From NCBI GenBank assembly GCA_014155875.1, contig JACEFZ010027754.1:1-64000 (forward strand): 64,000 bases of DNA, written 5' to 3'. The translations under genes and the position numbers were made by a program. Origin of the DNA: Cepaea nemoralis. Its lineage: Eukaryota; Mollusca; Gastropoda; Stylommatophora; Helicidae. A model generated the notes under the pieces. The model was not told where the DNA came from. It was given only the letters and a program-made list of their open reading frames with translations, and searched no databases. This document shows, piece by piece, positions 43,433 to 53,096 of the stretch. The number at the start of each line of letters is the position of its first letter. Position 1 is the first letter of the stretch.

Positions 43433-44370
43433 TCATTTTCTACATATGTTGCAATGTGAGGGTATCCATTTTGGGGTTTCTGACAGTCCATAGAGTGCTG
43501 CTCTTAGTCTTAGATCTGCTGGTTGTGCACCGTTTCTGTCCTTTAGTTTTGAAACAACTGACTTCCCATCTGTAAAGAGAGCCATTTGTTTCTCGTGGAT
43601 GGGCCTTGGGTTCATACCAGAATACGATCAGCGTTGCCAGTAGTGGGTTGTGCTCAATATTTAAATCTCAAATCCCGAAACAACCAAATAAATCAATTTG
43701 TTTCTCTGTATTTTTATTTGCTGACAGCAATTCTGTCGCAATTTTCAAAGTCTCTATTCCTCCATAGATGTTACATAAGAATGTTCCAATTGACACTGAC
43801 TGTCTTCTTTTTCTTCTTCTTCTCTTCTTCTTCTTCTTCTTCTTCTTCTTCTTCTTCTTCTTCTTCTTCTTCTTCTTCTTCTTCTTCTTCTTCTTCTTCT
43901 TCTTCTTCTTCTTCTTCTTCTTCTTCTGCATTCATCCGGAGTTGTTTTTTTTTGTTCGGACGTGATTGCGTTGTGCCTTTTTTTACAGCAGAGCTGCGCT
44001 GTTGCGCCGTTAGGCCGACACATCCGACGTCTGTGGGCATTTGTTGACCGGGTTAACCTTCCCGGTTTTGCTATATTTGTTTTTGTTTCTTTCTCTTTTA
44101 GTTTCAGGAAAATCCCTCCGCCTTAATTTACTATTGAGTTTTTTTCCGATGTGTCTGTTTGTATATTGGTTCGTGTGCTTTTGTTTAATGTTCTTATATG
44201 TATTTTATAGCGGTTTTTTTATATTTCTTCTTTCTGACTCATTGAAATTCATTTTGAGTGTTCTTTTTTATCGAAACTGGAATCTTTCCTATCATCTCAG
44301 GCAGGCGCTATTGTCTCCAAGCTGGAGAATCTGTTTTCATTACTAATAATACTGTTGGTATGTTGAGTGC
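43433..44370 (-). pseudogene. Old family A-like RNase H region, split by tail unit S5
   Basis: Minus-strand reading gives EKQMALFTDGKSVVSKLKDR and PKWIPSHCN (43433-43615), then more RNase H upstream. Past S5, a segment (about 44225-44370) matches the A2 linker (TCATCTCAGGCAG, TCTCCAAGCTGG). Divergence from A2 is much greater than A1 versus A2, so it is an older copy or sister family. Confidence 0.7.
43807..44066 (-). mobile_element. Short tail unit (SINE-like), copy S5, with greatly expanded tail
   Basis: The unit body is 43927-44066, ending CTTCCCGG at the right. The tail is (TTC)n of about 120 bp at 43807-43926, far longer than in other copies. No clean target duplication was found. Open frames of poly-Ser, poly-Phe, poly-Lys, poly-Arg or poly-Glu over the tail are artefacts. 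Confidence 0.75.
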
Positions 44371-44377
44371 ATGTTGT

Positions 44378-44745
44378 TGGTAACGAGAAAAAGAGTGATG
44401 AGGTGCTACATAGAACCTATACTTTTGTATGAATGTGAAGCGTGGACAATGAGCAGACAAGCTGACAACAGCTGATGGTTGTGGAAATGTGGTTTCTGGG
44501 AAAAATTCAAAGAATACCATGGATAGACAGAAAAAACCACTGACCAAGACCCACAAAAAACAAATGAAAACCATAAACTGATTAGAGAAATTAGACGTAG
44601 ACAGTCAACGATTTTTGGTCACATTATGAGAAGAATTTAATTGAACAACTTGGTGACAAATAGCAATATCGACTCTCGTGATCGCGTGAAGTGACAAAAC
44701 ATGACCGCCCACAATTATCGGCATGGCACATGATGAATGAATGTT
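44378..44745 (+). mobile_element. Family D, truncated copy D2
   Basis: It starts ACGAGAAAAAGAGTGATGAG and shows decayed codons for [25 protein letters not shown] and an (AATG)-like tail near 44740. Left ATGTTGTTGGTA and right ATGTTGATGTGGTA may be the target duplication. No open frame survives. Confidence 0.65.
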
Positions 44746-44949
44746 GATGTGGTATGAAAAAATAGAAATGGGAGATCGATGTCCCCAATTATCAGTTGCC
44801 CACTATTATAGGAAAATTAGCTCGTAAGATTCCCCATTGATAAAACAGGTTTCTAATAGAAAGCCAAGAGAGCACAGGGAAGTCACTGCTTTAGATAGAA
44901 AATAAAGATCACTCTGATTGGAGTGCAAGCGAGTTGTATCCCTGCCACC

Positions 44950-44951
<2 letters not shown>

Positions 44952-45020
<69 letters not shown>

Positions 45021-45034
45021 TCCCTCTCTCTCTG
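44952..45034 (+). repeat. (TC)n microsatellite
   Basis: About 80 bp of TC with CCCTC interruptions at the right end. Arg/Glu-rich frames on the minus strand are artefacts. Confidence 0.95.
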
Positions 45035-45084
45035 GATCTTGTTGTCACCTGAAGTAACCCTCCATCCATCATGTGCCTGTCGGT

Positions 45085-45375
45085 AAGCGTGGGCGGTCAT
45101 GTTCTGCCATCTCACTCGATCACCAGATTCGTGGATCAGCTCCGTGTTCCTGTCTCGACCATGCCATGTGGCCATCCATCCAGGTATTTACTTCTCGGTC
45201 TTCCCCTTGGTCTCTTCCCTTCGATCTTGCCAGTTGTCACCAAGTTCTCCAAGCCACCTCTTCTCATAACATGCCCAAACAATTTTGACTATCTACGTCT
45301 AATGACTTTAATCAGTTTACGATCTTCGTTTGTCTCTTGAAGGACTTGCTCATTGGTTTTTCTGTCCGTAACCCT
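45085..45375 (-). mobile_element. Family D, truncated copy D3
   Basis: The minus strand encodes the family D C-terminus: [16 protein letters not shown], [20 protein letters not shown] and GRPRSKYLDGWPHG with frame changes, and RWQNMTAHAYRQAHD. It lies in the opposite orientation to D2 about 340 bp away, with a TC repeat between them. Confidence 0.65.
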
Positions 45376-46034
45376 ATCACATTAATATTATTAATATTAA
45401 ACACAGGAATTCACATTTGACACCGAGGAAATTACGTAACACATCAGGAGACGTTTACAATATTGTAATAGAAGAAAATGGGATGGGAGTATACACCATG
45501 GGCATAACAATTTACAATTACACACTTGATATCTTTATGCCTAATTATCTAACAAATATTACTATCCAGTTGTCCGATCGGTGATTAAAAAAAAATATTA
45601 CAGAACGCCAGACACAATTTTAGCACAATTAATTAAGGATTATTGTTAGAGTGCCTCTGGGTAAATAAAGCACCAATAGTACAGTTCCTTTTCTGGGTAG
45701 ATATATGATAACACGATTTAATCTTGGTACATATGGGTGAACGAGACCATGCCACAAGATTTCAAGGACGCGTCAATAGTCCACCTTTACGAACCTAAAG
45801 GAAACCGCCAATCCTGTGACAACCACCGAGGCATCTCCTTGCTTTCAATTGCAGGGAAGATATTCTTTTCAATCGCCTCACGGCCCATCTCGATCAAGGT
45901 CTTCTTCCTGAGAGTCAATGTGACTTCAGAAAAGAACAAGGAACTGTTGACATGATTTTCGCTGCAAGGCAGCTGCAAGAGAAATGTCAGGAACAGAACT
46001 GCGAAATGTTCTCCACTTTCATTAACCTTAATAA

Positions 46035-49000
46035 ACCTTGTAATCGTTAACGTCTATGCGCGAAATGGGAAGGTCGACGTGCGACAACGGCAGAGTTTGT
46101 TCGATATGGATGAAAGGCCCTAATCTGTCTGAATGCTGGGAAGGTCACTAGAATGGCCACTCGACCAGGCGACTCTGACAGCATCATTGACTTGGCTCTG
46201 GTGTCGCCCACCATCGCACCAAGGTGCCGGTGGGGCACACTGGGATACCACGATAGTGACCACTACCCTTGTGTCATCCTGATCAAGAAAGACGGGGCCA
46301 TGAGTCAAAGAAACAAGACCAATGCCTTCCCGTACACTGGTCAAGACGCCATAAGCAAGATCAGAAGAAGGAAACTAACTTCCTCCCGTAGGAGACAAGA
46401 AAGATGGCTGCAGCCACCATGGTGGAATGGAGAGGTCGAGAAGGTGTGGCTGGGAAAGAAGCAGGCTGTCAAAGACTGGCAAAAGGCCAGAAAGGCTAAC
46501 ACGCCACAGGTTGAGTTGGCGAATCTGAAGACTGAGGTCGTTAGGACGACGACTTTATTCAAATCCTGCGCCAAACAGGCCAAGGCCGACAAATGGGACG
46601 AGTTCTGCAGGAAGGTGTGCTCCGAGCAATCTCTTACGACATTCTGGCGCTTCCACAAGAGCATGAACGGTGCTGCACAACGTAGGGGTATTCCAGACTT
46701 TCAAGGCACAGACCTCGCATGGAAAAAGTCGGATGCGGATAAAGGTAAGGCCCTTTTTGCACGCTACATAGAACAGACTGACCAGAAAGACGAGCCCACC
46801 AGACAGAGGACCACAACAACACTCTCTCAGTTGTGCGAGGGGGTAGGGACAGACGAAGAATGGACAATCACAGTTGAGATATTGCGTGCGATGCTCAAGA
46901 AATCACCTAACACCGCCCCAGGCCCAGACGGCATCCGATATGGTGACCTAATGGTGATATCAGATGATGACATGGAAGAACTGGCCAGAGAATTCAACAC
47001 CAGTATCCAGAGGGGTCAGGTCAAAGAAGAATGGCTACACAGCTACTTGCTGCCGCTGCCAAAACCGAACAAAGACCACTCCAAGATAAGCGGCTACAGA
47101 ATCATTACGATGCAGAATACTGTTGGCAAGCTACTGGAGAAAATTGTAGCACACAGACTTGCTTGGGACTTGGAACAGCTCGGCTGCTTCCCGCCCACAC
47201 TTGGAGGATACAGACGCAACAAAGAGTCATGGCTGAATGCGGCGGTCTTTGCTCAAGATGTTTACGAAGGATTTCAGGTCAGAGAAGAGACATGTGCGGC
47301 CGCCATAGACTTAGAGGACGCATATAACAGAGTATCTTTCGAGCACTTGATGCAAACCCTCCTCAGACTGAAAGTGCACCCTCACCTTGTACGATGGATA
47401 GCTGCAGTTCTATTCCAAAGGAAGGTGGTGCTAAGATGCGGGAGTTGGTCTTCTGAGCCGATAACGATATGTCCAGGATTGCCGCAGGGTTCACCACTGT
47501 CACCAGTACTATTCAACGTGTATACGGTGCCGATCACTGAACAACAGTTGGATGGGAGGGGTAGGACTCTATCATTCGTTGACGACATCCTCGTGTATCG
47601 ACAGGGTCGAGATAGACAGGCGGTTGCCAACTATATGCAGGGCGAACTAGATCGAATTTCCTCATGGTGTGCTGATGCCGATGCCCTTGTCAACCCTGCA
47701 AAGGCAACGGTTACATGGTTCTCACTAAACAACCATATTGTGAAAACAGACCTGCCGGCAGTAAGAGTGGATGGGAGCATTCTGAGTAGAACCCAGTCAA
47801 TGACGTATCTTGGCGTGAGGCTTGATCGTAGCCTGTCCTTCAGAGATCATGTCGATTATGTCATAACGAAGGCTCGGAAAGGTTTGGCAGCAATGAGAGT
47901 CATGGCGACTGCCAATATCGAGCAAAGACTGCTATTACTTCTGTTCCAAGGACTTGTGCTTTCACGCATCGAGTATGCCCTGGCCATCCTCACTGTCAGC
48001 CCTACACAGATTGGAAGACTTGAAAAGGTACAAAACGAAGCCATGCGCATCATTTTGGGCTGCACGAGAGACACCAGCTGTGTAGCAATGAGATACCTCC
48101 TTGACTTCCCGACAATGGAACACAGGATCAAGATCTGGAGAGCTCGTGCATACTTAAAAATAAGTGCAGATGAGGAGCACCCTCTGCATGACGCTGTATT
48201 CAGAGAAAAGGGTGACAGGCTAAAGAGGGGCAAATCATGGATGGGTCGGGCGGAAGATGTCGTCGGACAGGTCTGCAGTCTTACCAGTATCAACCCCGGC
48301 AAGGAATGGGTGCCGGTGCCTCCAGCTTTTAAGTGTACCTTCTCCTGCATTATCACACTCGACAGACGGTGCAGAGAGCAGAACCCTGCCGCTGTCAATG
48401 CAGAGGTTAACGCGCTCATCTATGATCACTCAGATAGCCCCGAAGTGCTCATCTATACAGATGGATCTGTTGTAAAGCAGCAGAGAAGTGCGTGGGCATT
48501 TACAGCCCGTTCAGCGGGCCGAACCGTTCAAGAATCCAGTGGTGCCCACTCTATGACCACGAGCAGCATGACGATGGAGGTGATGGCAGTTACACAGGCT
48601 TTCATATGGCTGGAATCACAGCATTATACCAACGTGTGTGTACTAAGTGATTCAATGAGCATGATTCAGAAGGTCGAAGCTGGATCTGTACGTAGACAGT
48701 GGACTGAGTCGCTGCGGAAGTCTGTTGTCCGCAAAGTCACCTTCATCTTCGTCCCGGGACATGCGGGAGTCGAGGGAAATGAACGAGCTGATAAATTGGC
48801 TGGCTCTGCACCCCCTGTAGATGGCCAGCCCATGGATCGTGCCGATGTTATTAACGCCCTTAAAGATATGGCGAGAACAGAGGATTTTGACGCCATCGCT
48901 GTCCAGGATGAAAGACCTGGGAGTAAGAATCGGCACAGCCAGACGCGAGAGGTACATCGAGAAAACAAAGCGCCTCGTCAACCAACACAGAACTGGCACT

Positions 49001-49105
49001 ATTAGCCACCGGACGCTGATGCATATGCTGGGGGGAGGATCTGAGCACCTATGGACATGTCCGGAGTGCAACGAAGATACCCCAACTGATAACTAACTAA
49101 CTAAC
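46035..49105 (+). mobile_element. Family C non-LTR element, young 5'-truncated copy
   Basis: Flanked by TAACCTTAATAA at 46023-46034 and 49106-49117, inserted in family F copy F1. The 5' end lies inside the endonuclease (VIVNVYARNGKVDV near 46041). The 3' end is a short (AACT)n tail. Its single large frame is almost uninterrupted, unlike its host element, so it inserted later. Confidence 0.9.
46153..49005 (+). CDS. Family C RT-RNase H protein, 950 codons, endonuclease truncated
   Basis: The first residues hold the end of an endonuclease (DSIIDLALVSP, then DSDHYPCVILIKK). RT: SPNTAPGPDGIRYGDL (about 255), GYRIITMQNTVGKLLEKIVA (315), AAAIDLEDAYNRVSFEHL (382), GLPQGSPLSPVLFNVYT (441), LSFVDDILVYRQG (472), YLGVRLDRSLSFRDHV (554). 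RNase H: IYTDGSVVKQ (769), MEVMAVTQAFIWLESQ (812), VLSDSMSMIQKV (832), FVPGHAGVEGNERADKLAGS (865). All expected acidic residues are visible. A frameshift near 48900 diverts the end: the other frame supplies LGVRIGTARRERYIEKTKRL and a zinc-like WTCPECNEDTP tail to 49096. It lacks a full endonuclease, so autonomous activity is not expected. Confidence 0.88.
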   Translation: MATRPGDSDSIIDLALVSPTIAPRCRWGTLGYHDSDHYPCVILIKKDGAMSQRNKTNAFPYTGQDAISKIRRRKLTSSRRRQERWLQPPWWNGEVEKVWLGKKQAVKDWQKARKANTPQVELANLKTEVVRTTTLFKSCAKQAKADKWDEFCRKVCSEQSLTTFWRFHKSMNGAAQRRGIPDFQGTDLAWKKSDADKGKALFARYIEQTDQKDEPTRQRTTTTLSQLCEGVGTDEEWTITVEILRAMLKKSPNTAPGPDGIRYGDLMVISDDDMEELAREFNTSIQRGQVKEEWLHSYLLPLPKPNKDHSKISGYRIITMQNTVGKLLEKIVAHRLAWDLEQLGCFPPTLGGYRRNKESWLNAAVFAQDVYEGFQVREETCAAAIDLEDAYNRVSFEHLMQTLLRLKVHPHLVRWIAAVLFQRKVVLRCGSWSSEPITICPGLPQGSPLSPVLFNVYTVPITEQQLDGRGRTLSFVDDILVYRQGRDRQAVANYMQGELDRISSWCADADALVNPAKATVTWFSLNNHIVKTDLPAVRVDGSILSRTQSMTYLGVRLDRSLSFRDHVDYVITKARKGLAAMRVMATANIEQRLLLLLFQGLVLSRIEYALAILTVSPTQIGRLEKVQNEAMRIILGCTRDTSCVAMRYLLDFPTMEHRIKIWRARAYLKISADEEHPLHDAVFREKGDRLKRGKSWMGRAEDVVGQVCSLTSINPGKEWVPVPPAFKCTFSCIITLDRRCREQNPAAVNAEVNALIYDHSDSPEVLIYTDGSVVKQQRSAWAFTARSAGRTVQESSGAHSMTTSSMTMEVMAVTQAFIWLESQHYTNVCVLSDSMSMIQKVEAGSVRRQWTESLRKSVVRKVTFIFVPGHAGVEGNERADKLAGSAPPVDGQPMDRADVINALKDMARTEDFDAIAVQDERPGSKNRHSQTREVHRENKAPRQPTQNWHY

Positions 49106-50398
49106 TAACCTTAATAAGGCTTTTGATACATTCAGCAGAGAAGGACTGTGGAAGAATATGGCAAAATATGGCTGTCCACGAAAGTTTGTCCAAGTAGTGC
49201 AGTTATTACATGATAGTATGCAGGCAATAGTACAGGAAAATGGTGAACTGTCTAAGCCCTTTCCTGTCACCACTGGGGTGAAGCAAGGATGTGTCCTGGC
49301 ACCAACACTGTTCAGCCTCATGTTTTCAGTTATGTTGACGAATGCCTTCGAGAACAACGGCATTGGAATAGACATCAACTACCGCATGGATGGAAAGTTA
49401 TTCAATCTCCGAAGGCTGAAAGCTAAAACAAAAAAAATTAACAGCAATACCGTCAGAGAGCTCCTGTTTGTTGGTGATTGCGCTCTATATGCCAACTCAG
49501 AGGCGGACATGCAACATAATGTTTCAGTTTTCTCACATGCCTGTGCCAACTTTGGGCTCAATATCAACTTGGAGAAGATCTGTAGTTATGTACCAGCCAG
49601 CTCCAGGGAATAATCACACTGTGCCGAATATCAAAGTGAATGGTCATAGACTAAGTGTTGTGGACAAATTCACCTATCTTGGCAGCACTGTGTCACATGC
49701 TGCCACAATTGATGACGAAGTGAATGCAAGAATCTCCAAGGCCAGCGCGGCCTTTGGCAGACTGTACAAGAATGTATGGGACAGGAATGGAATAAACCTG
49801 CAAACAAAGCTGAAAGTCTACAAAGCAGTTGTAATATCCACTCTGCTATATGCTTGTGAAACCTGGACTGTTTATCAGCGACACGCTAGGAAATTAAACC
49901 ACTTCCACACAGTCTGCCTTAGGAAGCTACTGAATATTAAATGGCAAGACAAGATCCCAGACACTGAAGTCCTAGAAAGAGCGTCCATGCCCAGTATCCC
50001 CACTATATTAATGAAGAATCAGATTTGCTTGACTGGTCACTTAACTTGCATTCCAGATCACAGGTTCCCTAAACGCTTTAAAGACACTGAAAATCTCACT
50101 GAATGCTTTTGGAATTCATCATGACACCTGGCAGACTGCAGCCAGAGACCGAAATTCGTGGTGTGCATCATTACGCAAGGGTGCAGTAACATGTGAGGCA
50201 ACCAGGACTGCAAGAGCTGTGAAGAAAAGGCAGGACAGAAAAACCACTGCAGGAAATTCTCCTCCTGAATCGTCAAGCATTCTTTGCCCACATTGTCAAA
50301 GAACATTTCGAGCCAAAATAGGCCTTATCAGCCATCTTAGAACTCACGGCTCCATACTTTTAACCCCACTAGATGAAATGAATGGTCATCATCATTCT
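49106..50398 (+). pseudogene. Family F RT palm, thumb and C2H2 tail, broken
   Basis: Motif A is NLNKAFDTFSREGLWKNM, motif B GVKQGCVLAPTLFSLMFSVM and motif C is ELLFVGDCALYA, where the usual ADD is replaced by GD. Then follow [60 protein letters not shown], and after a frameshift CPHCQRTF...HLRTH. A deletion near 50068 removes the GKRSQGGQ-type linker. The catalytic change and frameshifts make it dead. Confidence 0.85.
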
Positions 50399-50494
50399 TA
50401 ATGGACAAAAAAAACAACAAAAAAACAAACAAAAACAACGACAGTGCAGTTTCCTTTCTGGGTAGATATAGGGTAACACGATTTAATATTGGTA

Positions 50495-51119
50495 CTGCTG
50501 ATTCTACTCTTCAAATTAGTGTTCTTGATGCTTGATGGAAGGATAACTGTAGGTATCAAGGGAGACTAATTGGAGCTGTGTAAAGGTTGTTGGCCTCGGG
50601 GTGGAATCGAGTAATGCGTTTACATGGGTGTTTCATGCCCACTTATCTTCATTCTCATGTGGCAAGGGGCCGTCCTGAGTGGCAAACAATACAGAACGTC
50701 CTATGATCCTCAGGACATTTAACTGAGGATTGCACCACCCAGGCCAGAGACGTTCCCAGTCCCAGAAGTACCGCATGCATCAACGAACCACCACCCATCA
50801 TCATCTGCATTAACAGATGGCACCAGAAAAAAACAAAAAAACATATCCACCAAAAGAAATTCACAACTGTTCTTAACACTTCATTCTTTAATGTCCAAAT
50901 TGTAATTCTGTTCCGTTGAAACAAAATGGCGACGCCTACGCAGTGACTGCTATTCCAGTCAAAGTTCACCTGGCTAAAACCAAAAGCCTTCTGCGAGTAT
51001 TGGTAACAGAATCAACAGGCGTTTATATTTTCTGCCGATAGTACCTAAGTTTGTAAAATTTAATTCTCCAGCGTGCTAGTTAGAAAATGGACTCTTGGGT
51101 GATGCCAAATTTGCAAAAT
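50495..51119. other. Unassigned spacer
   Basis: No gene or element recognised. A minus-strand open frame at 50655-50969 lacks domain signals. Confidence 0.4.
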
Positions 51120-51238
51120 GTCACAGTTGAGTACAGGATCTGTCCTCAATTTCTTGTTGCAGATTCTACAAAGTTGTTTTGCGTTTCAAGACTATTAACC
51201 CTTTCATTTTCGGGGTGGGGTTGCCAGTCAGTCTTTAA

Positions 51239-51449
51239 ATGATTCAGTGCCAAAGAAAAAGTAGGTTTGAAGCGAACATGTTACACAATCAAATGAACAA
51301 TTATTATAAAGTAACTTTCCGTTCACTGAGCATTACAAGTGCGGAAGATACCACGAAATAAAACAAATAAAACTGCCCGTAATATATCGTTCTCCTGTCC
51401 AAAGGCGAGGTCAAATTTGGCGACGTATTATCCTTCGGCACTGAATCAG
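51239..51449 (+). mobile_element. piggyBac-type MITE with 17-bp inverted ends
   Basis: Left end ATGATTCAGTGCCAAAG and right end CTTCGGCACTGAATCAG are inverted repeats with two mismatches. The element is flanked by TTAA at 51235-51238 and 51450-51453. TTAA target duplication is the piggyBac-group signature. It is 211 bp, with no coding capacity, and interrupts an old A-like RT copy, which gives the empty-site context. Confidence 0.7.
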
Positions 51450-51919
51450 TTAAAATGTTTCTGCTTGGATTCTGCTATCTCTTGTGATCTTTTCCAGTTT
51501 GTGAATAGCGGTGTTTTAATGCCTGCAGTTATGATCCACATTTCTTGATTTTGGACTAATGTTGTAAAGGTGTGACTTGGTTGCTGTTGCCCAAGCTGCA
51601 ATACCCGCATTCAACAACTGACCTCACCCACCCAATGTATAGCTTCTTGGGAACTTTTTCATCTGCTCCCCATATTGTACCAGAAAGATTTTTCTTTGCA
51701 TTGCTCTTACTCGTTTTTTTTTTTTTTTTAAACGTAGGCGACGATCAAAGGTGACCCAAGGTATTTAGATTTTCTTCATGGCGGAAGTATTTTATCATTC
51801 AACAATAACTTAGTGTGCTGTAATTCCTTCGAGAGGAAGAACACCGTGCATGTTGTTTTATACTCATTGATCTTCACTAGCCATGGATCTTAACCATAAC
51901 TCTAACATGAACAGGGTTT

Positions 51920-52061
51920 CTTCTTCTGCTGCGTTCATCCGGATTTTTTTTTCCGGATGTGACTGCGTTGTGCCTGTTTACAGCAGAGCTGCGTTCTTGC
52001 GCCATTAGGCCGACACATCCGACTTCTGCGGGCATTTGTTGACCGGGTTAACCTTCCCGGG
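51920..52061 (-). mobile_element. Short tail unit (SINE-like), copy S6
   Basis: This is the clearest stand-alone copy: exact TGAACAGGGTTT duplications at 51908-51919 and 52062-52073, a (TTC) tail at the left, and AACCTTCCCGGG ending exactly at the right duplication. The 142 bp between them is only the tail unit. Confidence 0.88.
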
Positions 52062-52227
52062 TGAACAGGGTTTGCTCCATCCTGTTAGCCGGACTAAAAT
52101 ATTCTCCAGAAATCCATATCGCTAAGTATCTGCATATATATAGTGGTGTGTACTTTGCCGGGGACATTTTCTGTAATGTATCCGATCTAGCCAATTAAGA
52201 GACGATCTGCGGTGATGTTTTGATATT

Positions 52228-52310
52228 ATTATGCACCTTGGCGAGAACTGAACCCGTTAGCTTCCAAGCTTGAGGCGGACACTAACCTCCAGGTGATCCA
52301 CTTCGACCAA
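52228..52310 (-). pseudogene. tRNA-derived SINE head or tRNA pseudogene
   Basis: The minus strand has GTGGATCACCTGGAGGTTAG, then CCGCCTCAAGCTTGGAAGC and GGGTTCAGTTCTC, matching A-box and B-box spacing and a T-loop-like GGTTCAGTTC. No proper acceptor stem pairs, so it is not a functional tRNA. Confidence 0.45.
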
Positions 52311-52960
52311 TTTTCATTGCGAAATTGGTACTGGTTGACGATGACTGTGTGTTTCACGATCTTTCATGTTCTTACTTCCACCTCGAGAATATTCATCTGC
52401 ATGTTTGTACAGATAGTTTATCAATGCGCCTCATAATACTGGCAATCGTGTGTGAGCTATTATTCACTGTCGAAGGCTCACCCACACTAAATCGATAAAG
52501 CAAATCAGAGCACCAACACTGGTTTAAAAAAAAATAGCAGTCTATGTGGGTGGACTGATTGTTATAGATTATGGAGGTAAATACAAGTGTTGTGTCAATC
52601 AGTGTTTTAGTTAATTATATCTTAAATCGCGAGGAAAGTTTTCTCAACATTCTTTAATGTGTATAACGTGTATAATGCCAACCACCAGCAATTAACCGAG
52701 TTTGTGACAAGAAAATGACTTTGCCTTGAATATACCTACGCACATCAAGCACGCACATGAATACTATAACCTAATGTCAGAAAATATAGTTCTAAAAAAA
52801 TAGGCATGCATGCTTTTCATTTCTTAATATATTTATCATTGGCTATAATATCACAAAACAAATCAAGAACACAATATGAAATTAAAACAATGAAATATTA
52901 TAATGTTACTGTCTATTTTTGGCAACAGTGTGTTCTAAATGTGCACTACTTTTGTTCTTT
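52311..52960. other. Intergenic stretch before CLTC
   Basis: AT-rich, with no gene or repeat recognised. Confidence 0.4.
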
Positions 52961-53096
52961 TTTTAACTACCGGTAGCAGCCATCTTAGAGATAACTCTTC
53001 GTCTGCCAGCAACTGAGAGCTGATCCTGTGGACATTTTCGCCAAGGAAAACACTTTTTCGATTGGTGTCAGAACACGAAAACGTTGGCAGTAAGCC
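52960..53096 (+). promoter_or_regulatory. CLTC: Putative CLTC 5' UTR/promoter region
   Basis: AGCAGCCATCTTAGAG at about 52975 is a YY1-like CCAT element of the kind often found at animal housekeeping start sites, preceded by a T-rich run. No TATA box is evident. The start codon at 53097 has the context AAGCCATGT. The transcription start is not determined. Confidence 0.35.

Larger units (their letters stand above)
45731..50445 (+). mobile_element. Family F element (copy F1), split by family C
   Basis: Left part 45731-46034 encodes RT fingers (MPQDFKDASIVHLYEPKGNR, CDNHRGISLLSIAGKIF, RQLQEKCQEQNCE). The right part, 49106-50445, resumes at motif A (NLNKAFDTFSREGLW) and continues to a C-terminal C2H2 finger and an A-rich AACAA tail. 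Direct repeats of about 49 bp (45681-45730 and 50446-50494, about 88 percent identical by eye) flank the whole. Confidence 0.75.
51120..52200 (-). pseudogene. Old family A-like RT region with MITE and tail-unit insertions
   Basis: The minus strand parallels the A2 RT thumb and linker: TCCTCAATTTCTTGTTGCAG (compare the A2 VETAKRKIRADP region), CCCAAGCTGCAATACC, GGCGACGATCAAAGGTGAC and TGCATGTTGTTTTATACTCA. These correspond to the YLGVTFDRRLTW and ISEEKTTCTVFSL regions of A2. Many indels leave no frame. It contains a TTAA-flanked MITE at 51239-51449 and tail unit S6. Confidence 0.7.

Noticed and set aside
43586..44047. Poly-Ser, poly-Phe, poly-Lys, poly-Arg and poly-Glu frames
   Set aside because: They are produced by the expanded GAA/TTC tail of copy S5.
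46153..49005. Host gene of 950 codons
   Set aside because: RT and RNase H motifs, a target duplication and nesting in another LINE show it is a retrotransposon.
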